Below are positions 25,801 to 37,340 of a stretch of DNA of 64,000 nucleotides, piece after piece. This DNA is from Mycteria americana. Taxonomy: Eukaryota; Chordata; Aves; Ciconiiformes; Ciconiidae. The translations under genes were made by a program, and so were the position numbers. Where the stretch lies: positions 149,219,519-149,283,518 of the forward strand of contig NC_134366.1 of NCBI RefSeq assembly GCF_035582795.1. The letters run 5' to 3'. The notes beneath the pieces were generated by a model, which saw nothing but the letters and a program-made list of their open reading frames with translations, was not told the origin of the DNA and ran no database searches. The stretch's first letter is position 1. Each line of letters starts with the position of its first letter.

Positions 25801-27473
25801 GCACAAGACTGGCTGAATTCTGCAGTGATCACCTTATACAAATTAAGCAGCAATTTGAGGGCTAATGAGGATTCAATGAAGGTCAAAGTTCTCCCACAAT
25901 GGTTGGCATCAGATGGGGCATGGCATTTGCTAGGCGAGAAAGGCTGCCCTGTCCTTCTCCACCCTGAACCTGTTTGTGGGTAAATACATTAATTCAACGT
26001 CCCAAATGACTTCAGTATTTCAGACTACTACCTTGACCCTCAACTCCATCTTTCTTGAAGCCTTGTTTATCAGTGCTAACGACTTATTTCACAGGGCAAG
26101 TCTCCACCTTGGCTGATATACTGTGTTCCCAAAGGCTGATGTAACAAGGGTCGCAAATGTCTTGTGACAAATCTCTTCCATCCTCTCTAATTCCCATGTG
26201 AAATCAACTTGCATGTATCCCAGATTATATACTGCCGAGCAAGGAGACGGCGTCTTGGCACAAGCACATTTAAATCCCCCAGGTGCAGGGGAGGAGAAAC
26301 CAAGATTCATTACAGTAATAAAGTTTCAGCCTTCTAGGGATGAGGTCAAACGAGAGCAGCAGAGCGCTGGCAAACAGGAGAGCAGCATCTTATGTACATG
26401 TGACCTATAAATAAGCCTTCCGACATGTGTCTGTTCAGCAGGGTCCATTGAGGGAAAATATCCACCTCGTCACTGAACATTTCACGGGGCAAGAAATGTT
26501 CGTTGGTCAGTGCTGTAGAAGTAGCATTTCTTCTTTTATCTATCGGAATTTGCTTTCTTGGCTTATTTACCTTTGAACCTGGCCAGCAAGTTATGAGTCC
26601 TGACAACTTCTGTATGTCTAATCCAACGGGAAAATGCTACATGCTACTGGTGCGCTTAACAATTTTGTATTTACTGAGAATCCTTTCTTCGTAATGATGG
26701 AAATTCAGTGTTTAGGGTAGGAACTGCTCACCGCAATCAAGTCTGGAAACTGCAAGAGTGCATGCCAGAATGCTGCCCACTTCTTTTGAGTCATTGAAAA
26801 CACTTGTTCGTATTAATATGATTGCATTACCACCTATTAGTATGTTTTTGTTACGGAGTAAAAGCTACTGATCAAAATGACAAAGCAAACTGAAAAGTAC
26901 AACTAATATCTACGTTGCAACGTTGCCATAACATTTCCGAGAAAGGAGCCTCCTGGGAGCAGTGTAGGTGGCGTTCGCTCACCTCGGAGCCCCAACGTCT
27001 CTATCAAATTGCATTTCCCTGCCACTGCGCATGCCAGCGCCTGCCTTAATTTAGACTCTGCTCTCATACGACCCTGAACTCCCTCCACCGCTCCCTACTG
27101 CGGGCACAAATGACAGCCAGAATCTCCCAGGACTGGTCCCATCAGCCTCTTGCCCCTCCATTCAGTTCAGCAGAGTTATGTGACATACGCATTAGCCTGG
27201 ATTTAGTTCGGTACTTCTCCAAATGCCAACTGCAAAAAACAGGGGTGAGGAGGAGGAGGGAAGAAAACTCCACAAGCAAATGTAATACCTGCAGGCCAAT
27301 ACTTCCATTAACCTTTCTAAGGAAAGGCAGAAACGCTCATTTTCTAGCAGTCTATCAGTTTTCTCCCCATTTACTTAAGTACTCTTTGCCCTGGCCATAA
27401 AGTGTCTAAATGAAAATTTATTGCAGGGGACTGGCTATTGATTTGCAACTCTGCACATCTGGAAGACATGAGC

Positions 27474-27492
27474 AAAAAAAAAAAAAAAAAAA
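27474..27492. repeat. A(19) homopolymer
   Basis: An uninterrupted run of 19 adenines. I see no retroposed gene body upstream of it that would make it the tail of a processed pseudogene. Confidence 0.9.
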
Positions 27493-28599
27493 GTCCATTC
27501 TTTGAACTCATTAAATGAAAATTTAAACTGTAGCATGTAAGAAATTGTTTCAGGATAAAATTAACTGATATTTTGAATACTCACCATCTACACTTGGTTT
27601 TAATTTATAGTCAAATCCTGTTTACAAAACTCACCGGAGAAGTTTCAGTGATGTTTGTGGGACTATTTGAATTCAGTGAAGCCACGTTGGGCCCGTACAG
27701 TGATTAATTATACCCTCCTGAAGTATATTCCAGGAAAGGGTTACATGATTGCCGCTTCTCAGGGTCCCTGATGTCAATGGGATGGATACTGTAGTGTCTC
27801 TTGAGACTATCCGTAATGTTTTCTGTGAATGAAATGAACTAGTCCATGACCGAGCAACTCAAGCAAACTTTCTCTCCAGGAGGGAATCCAGGTTCCCCTC
27901 CCGTCTCTTTGTGTTTCATTCCTTTGCATCTCTGCCAAAAATGACAAGTTCAAGGACTAAGCCTAAATTTCCTGTCAATTCCTGTCCAAGTTGTTGCTGT
28001 TGACATCCTGACTCACTGAAGAGGAAGGTATTATCTGCCTCCGTCAACAAACATCATTCTCTTTGCAATTCCTAGGGCAGGACCAAACTCTTCACCTGTA
28101 AGGTCAGAGTTACGTAAAGCTGGGAAGGATATTTAACAAATGACTCTAACATGATGTACACAGGAAAAAGCAGCATGGCCAACTAAGCTCAACCACAACG
28201 CCTGGTTTCCCCAGATTCTCCCATCACAGAAACCATATAAACATTTGGCACTTTCACGAGCAATATGCACCAACATGTTGAATGTTTGCTCATCTGAACT
28301 CTCATAAATTAATCTCTTCATAAATTGCTCATTAATGACAGACCTCTCATCCACCTACCATCCAGGCTGTCTGTTTTACCTGTGCAGAAAGCACTTGCAT
28401 CATCAACTCAAAAAAGCCCAGAAAGATTTACGAGGAAGGAAAGAATCTGCTTTTGTTTGAGATGACTGCATTCAGATCAAATGTCAAGTTTAGCCACTTT
28501 TTGCCTGAAGCAAACCCGTAACTTTCCTTCCCTCCCTCCACCTGCCAACGCATATTTGCTTCTTGTGTAAGCATTGCAATAAGGTATTACAGTAACAGC

Positions 28600-28700
28600 C
28601 ACTATAACACCAGTAATAATACCACTGATAATAAATATCTTGCACTAATGTAGCACCTTTCCTCTGGGAATCACACTGGGCTTTAAAAAATCAGTGTGGG
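28600..28700. repeat. Possible ancient amniote repeat relic
   Basis: An AATAATAAATA-type stretch leads into GTAGCACCTTTCCTCTGGGAATC and then CTTTAAAAA. This matches the layout of an old repeat end seen across amniotes (TATAGCACCTTTCATC, GGATCTCAAAGC, CTTTACAAA). It is diverged, and ends and class are uncertain. Confidence 0.4.
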
Positions 28701-29917
28701 CATCTCCTTCAGAGCTTCCATTTGAATGAAATAAGCTGAGATCCCTGCCTGGCCAGCTCCTCTCTCTCATGGCATTGCTCCCCAAGCCCCCCTCTCCATC
28801 TAAGCACATTCATTCAATGCAATAAGGTTTCATCCAGAGCTAGCTGAATGAGCTATTAGAGGTATCAGAAGTGGTACAACTACTTTTGCTGGAAGCACAA
28901 CACAAATTCGAGAGCGGCGAGCATTGCAGCAATGCAGCTGTGCTGCTTTCTGCGCCCAAGGTTTGACCAACGTCCTGCATATCAGATGGTGGGACTGTTT
29001 GAGAAGAAATATGCAACTGTAAAAATGAGTCCAAGGTGACCGGCACAAGGATGGGGAAACTTCAGATGGAGGAGGAACAAAAGAGCCAAATCATGGCTCG
29101 TATGCTTAGGTTTGTTACCCCAGCTGATAGAAAAGCATCTGTCAGTAAGAGTCAGTCTGCAAACAAGCTAGTGATATTCTAGTAACATCGTGAGCTTTGA
29201 CACGTGGGGTAAATCATTCCTCTTCTTCAGATGACCCAGTTTTATCACTGGATCAATCCCTCATCTTCATTGATCACTATGGAAATTGTAGGCAGGAATC
29301 CATTTACTGTAGAACAAGCAGGAAACAAAGTATTCCAAGTATGATGAATCAGTGCTTTAACTAGCCCAAACATAATAGGCAAAGCTTGCTGGTGATTCCC
29401 CAAGAAAAGCATTGATGTAACTGTATAGTTATGCATAATTACACAGTGATGTGTGTCCTACTTACGTGTTACGTCTATTTGTTCCGTGCATTTGTCATAA
29501 TGCCCCATGTCTCATAAAAGCAGTTATATGGACTGATGTAGGTGCCAGTAAAAGTAGTAATTTCAAATGTGGCCATTTAATTCAGACAACTCCAGGCCTG
29601 GGGAGCATCACTTTTGGGAACGAAGTCAAAGCCTGGCAATGCTGACTGGGAGTCAAGAAAAGCTCAGGGAACAGAACTGCCCTTCCTAGAGGAATCACAC
29701 CTCTCTGTAACAAACTGCCTGGCTTATGTTTGCTCCTCAGAAAATTGCAGCTGGGATTTTCAGAGCTGCCTGGGAGTCGAGAAGCCGCATCCCAGATGGA
29801 AGTTGCACCCTACATTAAGAGCAACATAATAGTTCCATCCACTTCTTTTCCTGCTGTCTAGGAAATCCTAGCAGACAACCAACAGCTCAGTAGGTTGGTA
29901 ATAGCTAATCTGCCTGG

Positions 29918-29975
29918 TTGGAGTGCGTTTTGCCCATGTTGGAGTGCATTTTGCCCATGTTGGAGTCTGTTTTTA
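29918..29975. repeat. 21-bp tandem repeat, about 2.7 units
   Basis: Two near-identical 21-bp units at 29918-29938 and 29939-29959 (consensus TTGGAGTGCRTTTTGCCCATG) differ at one base. They are followed by a partial degenerate third unit starting at 29960. It looks like a small minisatellite. Confidence 0.85.
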
Positions 29976-32099
29976 CTCACTCCACTGAAAAGCAGCACCA
30001 GCTGCAGAGAGCTGCTTGAGTCCAAGACATTTTAATAACACTGGACGCAACTCTTGAGGAGGGATCTAGTGTCTGCTTAGTGTTAGGGCTATGAGTTGTA
30101 TTCCTGATTTATAATCTGCAAGCATCAAGCCAAACTCCTTTCTGCCTAAAGTTGGAAACCCATCAAAAGCAAATATTGCCCTTCCTTCTGCCAGCAGTAA
30201 CATGGCCGGACAAGAACATGGGGCTAAGGGTGGGAGTTGCTGTGTTGGGATGGGGAGACGTGCCTGACTAGTGTATTTAGTAAGACACTAAGGCATAAAT
30301 AAATTAAAAATCGCATTGGACTACCTCTCTGAAAAATACTTAGGTAAAAAAAGACCAGCACGATATTCCAAGAGCAATTTCCTGGATGTGATCAGTCATT
30401 CCTGCTGATGTCAGTGCCAGGGATGGGGCTTCAGTGACTTCCAGTCATGCTAGCCCTGCCCTGCAGGGACAACACGGTGCCTGGGAAGTGACCTGGATTC
30501 TAGCACTTGTTTTGCACCAGCTGAAGTGTTTGCTAAGCCCTCATCATCAGCACCTATTCGATGCCACTAACTGCACTGTCATCGCACAAGTGTCACCAGG
30601 GACGCCACTGGGAGCTGGGGAGGCTGCGCTCCTCGTGGCCAAGCGGCTGATTAACGGCGATGCTGCTGCACGGGGAGGCAAGGGGCCAGGCTGCCTTTCC
30701 GTCTTGGCAGGGCAGGCTGTGGCGGGGAGCAGCACCTTCTTCCTCAAAAATGCAGCCCAAACAGCTGGGCTCCAGAGACAAGAGAGCCTCCAGGCTCCAA
30801 AATCTGCAGGGGATGGTTAAAAAACCAAAGGCCATCAAACCCATGGGGAGGGAGACAGGGGGAAAATACAGCTTTGACCAACCGTAGAAAAACAAACACA
30901 GCCCTGACCCGGCAGAAGTGATAGTGAAATCGGAGACATGAGCTGCAAGGAATGTCATCATAAGCCATAAAAAAACAAATTGTGGTTTAGTAAGAGCTAA
31001 CCAATGTCCTAGGTGGCAAAGTGTGAGTCAAAGGAAGTGCTGAGCTGTGAGTCATCCACCTCAAAGGGCTTTATCCTTGGATAAAAGTCAAAGAGACAGC
31101 TCAGGGAGAAAAAAGGAGTGCAGGAAAGAACAGAGGCAGAGCACTGGGCCTCCTCACAGAGCAGAGGCCAAGCAGAGGGCAAGGCTGCTATCGGCCACTT
31201 ACACTCCCTTACAGCTATTTCTGGCTGGGCGCACAATACGCTACGTGTTTTACAAATACAAGGGTCAGGCTCCTGCCCTGGGGAACTTCATCTACAGCAC
31301 AAACAAGAACTAGAGCAAGAGTAGAAAGAGGGAAATGGTACAGAAAGCAAATCACATCACTAAGGGTGGGTTCGTGTGTTTAAACAAACAAACAAAAAAT
31401 AAATAAATATCAAGTTTTTTCTCCTGCAGTCTTTTTACCATGACTTTATTACTGATATAATGCTCTGCAGGCACTCGGGCTGGAGGAGCAATACAGCAAT
31501 TAGCCAGCTGACGTGGCTTGGTCTTATGAAGAAAGATGAAAAGCAAGAAACTAATACAGAAAATGACAGGTCAAATAAAGGCAACTGTGATAAGGATCAA
31601 TGCATTTTTGGAGGGTGAAAACACAAAGGAGGGTGAGGAATTATTTAAGGTGGTACAAAAAAGGGATGGAGAAGATGATGAGATTGTTAGAGGGAAGTAG
31701 AAGAGAAAGTGGACAGGATGAGAGGCTGTACAGCATCATGCAAATCTAAACACAGGTTGATTTATGAGTTAGTTCTAGATTACAGGGAAGCATCAGGAGT
31801 GACGGGAAGAAGTAAAGAAAATGAACGTGCAGAATCTCATGCTGCTTCAAGGACACTATTGGAAAATGCATCGTTGAAGACATGGTAAATACAAGAGGCA
31901 GAGTAGAAGACAAAAGGGAAGAGGAAGGTAGTTGTGGTAATCACATCAGTAGTGTCTTCTGTTTCAGGTGGAGCTGCTAAAAGAGATTTAAAAAACTACA
32001 AAGGTCCCAGCAGAAATCAAAACATAGATTTACCACCAGAGGATTGAAGCAAAGAGAGAACAGAGCCAAAGTATGTTTCCATGTCCCCAGCTCAGTTTT

Positions 32100-32210
32100 G
32101 GCGCGCAAATCTAAATCAGCTCCATTGACTTAATGGATATTAACCGAGTTTTGCAGTGAAGCAGGTGACAATAGAACCTGACTCACTTATATCCTGGGCA
32201 AGGCAGGCAG
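32100..32210. repeat. Possible ancient amniote repeat relic
   Basis: AAATCAGCTCCATTGACTT followed by AATGGA resembles a segment of an old interspersed repeat that is abundant in turtles and crocodilians and rarer in birds. It is heavily diverged and the boundaries are guesses. Confidence 0.3.
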
Positions 32211-35200
32211 GAGCTGACGCGATCAAAAGCACTGGAAGCTGTGCTGAGACAAAGTAGGAAGAGAATTAAATAGGTGGAAAAATCCCAAAGGTTCTATATG
32301 GTCCTATACAGTTTGTGTAGTTTAATTTTCTGACTTCTTGGGTCCAGTTTTAAGTAATGTTTCCATATTGTCATTATCCCCCAACATCGCCCCACTTATT
32401 TCCTTGCATTCCCCATATCAGGTGGGAGAGCACAGTGCAAAATTTTGGTTCCACCAACACTTACGCAGGCAATATTTTTTACATCCTGGTAGAACATATA
32501 CAGCTTTGGGGAGGGAAGGGTCTGAAATAATTAAAATAAGCAAAACCTTGGGATACTGATAATCCAGAACCGTAAATTAGAAGCCAGAAAATTAACCCCA
32601 CAAAAGGCTGAAATTAGGAGAACGGGTGAAATATCTGCAGCCATTACCTGGTTATTGAAACTGAACTTTACAAAAAATTTTAGGCATGGGATCTTTAAGA
32701 TACAAAAAATATAACTTGGTTTGTTTACAAAATAAACAAGTACACATTCTTTACTTTTGAGTAATGACAAATATGCCCAGTATTAATGCTTTATACTAAG
32801 GTACATCTGTGCCTGTTTGCCTCCTGACATCTCTAAAAGAGAGAAAGAAAGATTGTTAAACTAGAAAGCATCAATATCACAGACTTGTAAACAAAAAGCA
32901 AAGTTATGTCTGTAGGGCTTAGAAATAATATGTAAATAGAAAACAAATGCCATCATGGAGATACATGATGCATGTTTGTACAGAGAAAGCTTGGAAAAAG
33001 AACACAACATCCCCGTATTTATTCATTGTAATGTATTACTGCGCTATGTTTAGGGCACATGATAAGCTGCCAAATGAAATAACTTTCATATAATATTAGT
33101 TACAGAAAGCATTTTGGAAGATTGAAGTGCAGCAGTAATAACATTTTCAACATTACTCTAAAAAGTATTTCAGCATATTCATTCTGGGAGAAAGAAGCTT
33201 GCATGAAAGATGATTTTTGGTTCTCCCACCTTCAAAGGTGCAATTTTTCCACAGAAGACCTTGGAAAAAAATGAAAACCAAGTGAGCAGGCTGGATTTTT
33301 CACTTCTCTGCTATCTGTACAGTTGTGCATGTAAATAACTTGATGTGCATTTATAGTTTTACTAAATTCAAGGTGTGGGATGATCCATGTACTGGAGCAT
33401 CAGTAGAAAACTGGAGCTGCACAAGATATGTAACAAGGTACAGTATGAAGCAGCAGGTACAAAGAAGGCTTAAGAAAAACAAAATTTAGAGCATAACTGA
33501 GCAGTCCTTTGTTTTATTCCTGTCCATGTATTGATGGTCTGAGTACAAATATTTAAAATTATTATTGTTGGTTTGATTGCAATGATTATTTGTGCTTATT
33601 CCGGTAACTTACAACAGAATCAAGTTATGAAAAAAATAAACCAGATCAAAACCAATTACATTAAAAATGCAATGGATAACTTATGGATCATTAAAAACAT
33701 AAGCAACTCTTTTAACTATCCAATAAATCAACAATTGCAGAAGTATTTTAGATTTTATTAAAAAATCCAGGAAACGTATAAATCTCATTTTACGCTCCAA
33801 TAGGACACACAAATTGGTTTAGTTTTTCCTTGTACCTGCTAGACAAGTAACCAAATCAGTTTTCCAGCAGTTGATCGGCCATTGGCCTGACTGTACTGAG
33901 AAGACATGTCAGAAGACATGCAGTCCCCAAGGGGTGATTTCCACAAACCTCTTTGATAGCTCCTCCAATGGTTTGCTTCTGAGAGGTTTAAATAAGGCCA
34001 GCCGTTCTGCTCAGCGATGCATTCGTGCAGTGGACAGGGCTGGGGTCACAGCCTTCTGACCCAAAATCGAGCCCAGGCAGCATGGCCCTTGGCAGACCGT
34101 GCCTGGCGAACTCCCTCTGCACACACACACACACAGTGAGACGCAGACAGCACAGATCCTGGCCACCTCTCAATTATTTCACTCTGGTTATTTCCAATTA
34201 TTAGTTAGCAAATGGCCGGGTGTCTTCAGCAATCTTTCAATATTTGGTCAATACCATCCTGCCCCCAGAGATGACGATCCTAATCTGACAGCTCATGTTC
34301 AGGGCAAGACTCCCTCAAAGGGTGGCAGAATTTAGTCCAGAGCACTTACACAGGCAACGACGTCTGCGCCATAGTAGTGAACCTCCATGCATCTCTACAC
34401 ACATCCCCCGGATCATTAGAGATCAATCCCCGACCTTTGACATTACGGGTCTGACCCACGACAGAGAAAAATCTAAGATGATTTAGCTAAGGGTCAGATC
34501 TTGCCCCAGCCCTCCAGCTTTTGCTAGACTATCTCTACCAAGACCACGGTCCTATAGACTCTGGAGCTTCTCAGCATACTTTTAATGCATGGGGCCTTAT
34601 ACACCACCTATTAAAGAACTCACCCTGAACATCTGATGATGAGTGGTGGTAAATCCCACATGGAAGGCTAGCCTGTAGTACAGCTGTGGTCTGTGGAATG
34701 GCTGCCTGCCAACCCAAGGCCATGCCTGTGGTCAGTCCATCCACTAGAGCTGTAGCAAGACATTGGGAAGGAGACAACATGGTGCTCCTTGGATGACATG
34801 CTGCTTGGGAGCACCTTTCCCCCTGGGCTGGGTCCTGCACTAGCTGTCTCGATCTTCTCTCTGCACAGCAGGTTTGGGCAAGGCTTGGAGGTCCTCCCCA
34901 GGGCTGTGGCCAGCCCCAAAACCACAAATTCCCTCTGTGGTCCAAGCAGCCTCCTCAGCCCTGAGCCTGTGCCCACCACAGAGATCTGCAAGGGGATTTG
35001 GGGCATGGCAGGGTGAGAACTTCTGTCACTGACAATTCCAACCCAACAATCAAGGGTGTCTGCAGTGGCAAATGCACTCAGTATCAGCAAGACCCCTTGA
35101 TAGCAGGACCTCCTGAGGTGTGTCCCCAGGCAGTGGTCAGGGAGGGCGCCAGCCTTTGCCCTGGCCTGGCATCCCACGTGCAGCATAGAAGTAGCTTATG

Positions 35201-36219
35201 TTGCCACAGCTGCAAAATCGGGATTGTCATACTGCAACAAACCCAGCTGCACGTATATAATCAGCTCAGCTTATTGTGATGGTCCGAACTTGGGACTTTC
35301 ACCACCAAAAATCCAAGCTTCTACTGCTTCGGGGTGAAATATGCTCTTTCTCGCAGCATCACTACTTCTGGATTGGTGCAACCGAATGCTGTACTTCAGA
35401 GACTCCCCAAAATGACAAGGTCCTGACTGGGGAGCCCATAAGCGCTCCTGCAATAAACAATGGAGGAGATGAGTGTCGTTGTGGCCACGTCATCCCATTC
35501 TTTGCGTCTCTTCCTTGGACCCCTGTCTGTTGTCATTTCAAGCATAAACTACATATCTTCATCTTAAAGATCCTTCATCACCAGCCCTGTCCTCCTAACT
35601 TAGCTGCTATCTCTAATTGCATGCAACAGTGAACATGCTGGCTTCCCCAGCTCTTAAGTTTGAGAAAACACTTTTCCATGCTATCCTTTACGCTCTGAAG
35701 GCATGCCCAGCTCACATTCACAAAATTACCCCATCCCTCCAAATCCTTGTCAGAGTGCTAACAATAACCACGATAATCATTAGGTGGCTGGTATGCTGAA
35801 ATGCCTGCCTATTCCACTGCTTAAGGATGTTTCACCTCTTCCTTATGCTCCTTCCCTGGCCTCCCTTTATCCAAACACAGGCCATATTCCCCAAAGTGGC
35901 TGTAACTTCATCGGGGGTGGGGGCATCCTTTTGTCCTGCATTTGTACAACCTCTGTGACAGTGGAGTGCTGGTACTATGCTCCGGTAGTTCATCATGATG
36001 CAAAAAGGAACCCCAAAGTCGGCATGCATCAAGGCTCAACCAACCACTTCTCTCACCAGGCCCTTGCAGCTGGCCCAGAGTTTTGTGCATGACCGTCAAG
36101 CCTGGGCTCTCCAGATAATGCTGTGCAGCTGAATTTGGCAGCTAAAAACCTGCAGGGTTCCGCTGGGCACGGAGGGCGAAGCTCTGATGGAGGATGAAGC
36201 TCTGATGCTACAGCCTGAG

Positions 36220-37340
36220 CGGGGTGCCAGGAGGGAGACCTCCCCTCCCGGGGAGGGAGGCTCTTCACAGATGGCGGGCGGGGTGCCGAGCGAGCGGCAT
36301 CCACAGGAGATGCTCTAATTAGGGCCCCGCGGCCTGGGTGGGCCCCTCTGAAGGGGCAGCATTGTCCGGCCCGGAGGCACCCCGGCTCTGGAGCCGGGCT
36401 GGCAGGCGGGGGCGGCAGAGAACTGCACTTCACTGCCTGTGTGATGTTAACTTGGAGGCTGCGAGGCGGGGTGGGCTGACAGGAGGCCGGAGCTTCGCGC
36501 CTCCCGAGCGGGCCGGTGCCGGCTGCAGGGGGAGCCCCTCTTCCCCCGACGGAAGCGCGGGCCAGACGGCCGCCTGCGCCTCGGTACGCCTCGGTACGCC
36601 GCGGCTGCGCTCCGGCCTCCCCCCCTCGCTCTGCTACCACAGTTCCGCCGGCGAAGGCGCCCTTCAGCGGGAGAAACAGCGGGGTGGCAGGAAGTGAGGG
36701 GCCGCTGCGCTCCGCTCGCCGTGTTATGCGAGAGCGCTCCCGCCTCCGTGGCCGACGAGAGGCGGGCGACGGCGGCAGGAGCGCGGGCGGGTCGGCGTCG
36801 CCCCGGAGAGAGCGGCGGGGAGCCCCGGTGCGGGGCAGCGGCCGTAGGCTGGCGATGGAGGAAGGTGAGGGGGCGGCGGCGCGTGTGTGTCACCCTTATC
36901 CCCCTCCGCCGGCGGGGCGGGCGGGGCTGCGGGCGGCCCCGTCCCGCGCCCGGCAGAATCGCGGGAGGGGGCGCGCGCCCAGCGGCCGCCTTGGCGGGGC
37001 CGCCGCCGCCTCAGGCCGCGGGGCTGGGGAGCGGGGAGGGAGGTCGGTTTGCCCCCCCCCATCGCCGCCCGCCTTGCCGGGCCGGGGCCGGGGCTGGGGC
37101 CTCTTTCTCTGCCGCAGGTCGCAGTGGGGCTGTGGCGGGGGCTCGCGGCCGTGTCAGGTACGTGCCGGGATGGTAACGCACGTACGAAGGTAAAACGCCC
37201 GCCCGCACGACGCGGAGTCGGCCTCCCCCAGCAGCGCTGGTCCCTTCGCTGGTGGCTGTGCAGGCTCAGGCCAGACCGACCCCTCCTCGGCGGCCCCTCG
37301 GGCCCCGCTGACGAGGCCTCCTCTTCCCCGCCCAGAGCAG
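36220..37340 (+). promoter_or_regulatory. DPY19L4: CpG-island promoter of DPY19L4
   Basis: By eye this 1.1-kb stretch is very GC-rich and dense in CpG, unlike the AT-richer DNA on either side, and it contains the first coding exon. Upstream of the start codon there is a GC-box core at 36409-36415 and a strong ETS-type motif, CAGGAAGTGA, at 36688-36697. Another GC box (GGGGCGGG) lies at 36914-36921 in intron 1. I see no TATA box, which is usual for a housekeeping CpG-island promoter with dispersed starts. The transcription start cannot be fixed from sequence. Several long open frames on both strands here are composition artefacts, except the in-frame one discussed in the findings. Confidence 0.8.
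36855..36864 (+). CDS. DPY19L4: DPY19L4 coding exon 1 (residues 1-3 and first base of codon 4)
   Basis: Ten coding bases, ATGGAGGAAG, are followed by the donor GTGAGG. They encode M-E-E and open a glycine codon completed by exon 2, giving [13 protein letters not shown], close to the known mammalian N-terminus. The 5' UTR boundary is unknown. ATGs at 36516 and 36726 are in the same open frame, so a longer N-terminus is possible. Intron 1 (36865-40329) holds the rest of the CpG island, a CR1 fragment at about 37.98-38.28 kb, and otherwise nothing I recognise. Confidence 0.8.

Larger units (their letters stand above)
17648..36219. other. Intergenic DNA between the LTR and the CpG island, no supported gene
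   Basis: No conserved exon chain or RNA gene is recognisable on either strand. The content is moderately AT-rich from about 20 to 34 kb, with GC-richer patches near 30.4-30.8 and 34.7-35.2 kb. Those patches carry open frames (up to 172 codons on the minus strand at 34668-35186) that I cannot assign to any family. Recognisable items are two minisatellite-like tandem repeats (22.8 and 29.9 kb), a 19-base A run at 27474-27492, a short CA run near 34,122-34,136, and relics of ancient repeats near 28.6 and 32.1 kb. No ESRP1 exons were found, although that gene lies upstream in human. Confidence 0.6.

Noticed and set aside
27474..27492. A(19) run considered as the tail of a retroposed gene
   Set aside because: The preceding 500 bases show no similarity to an mRNA or SINE body that I recognise, and no flanking duplication is evident.
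34122..34136. CA-repeat as a notable microsatellite
   Set aside because: Only about seven CA units, too short to be remarkable.
36053..36640. Minus-strand open frame of 195 codons upstream of DPY19L4, and similar long frames at 36447-36893 and 36724-37557
   Set aside because: These lie in CpG-island DNA where stops are rare on both strands. The translations are low-complexity Pro/Arg/Ala/Gly and overlap one another and exon 1.
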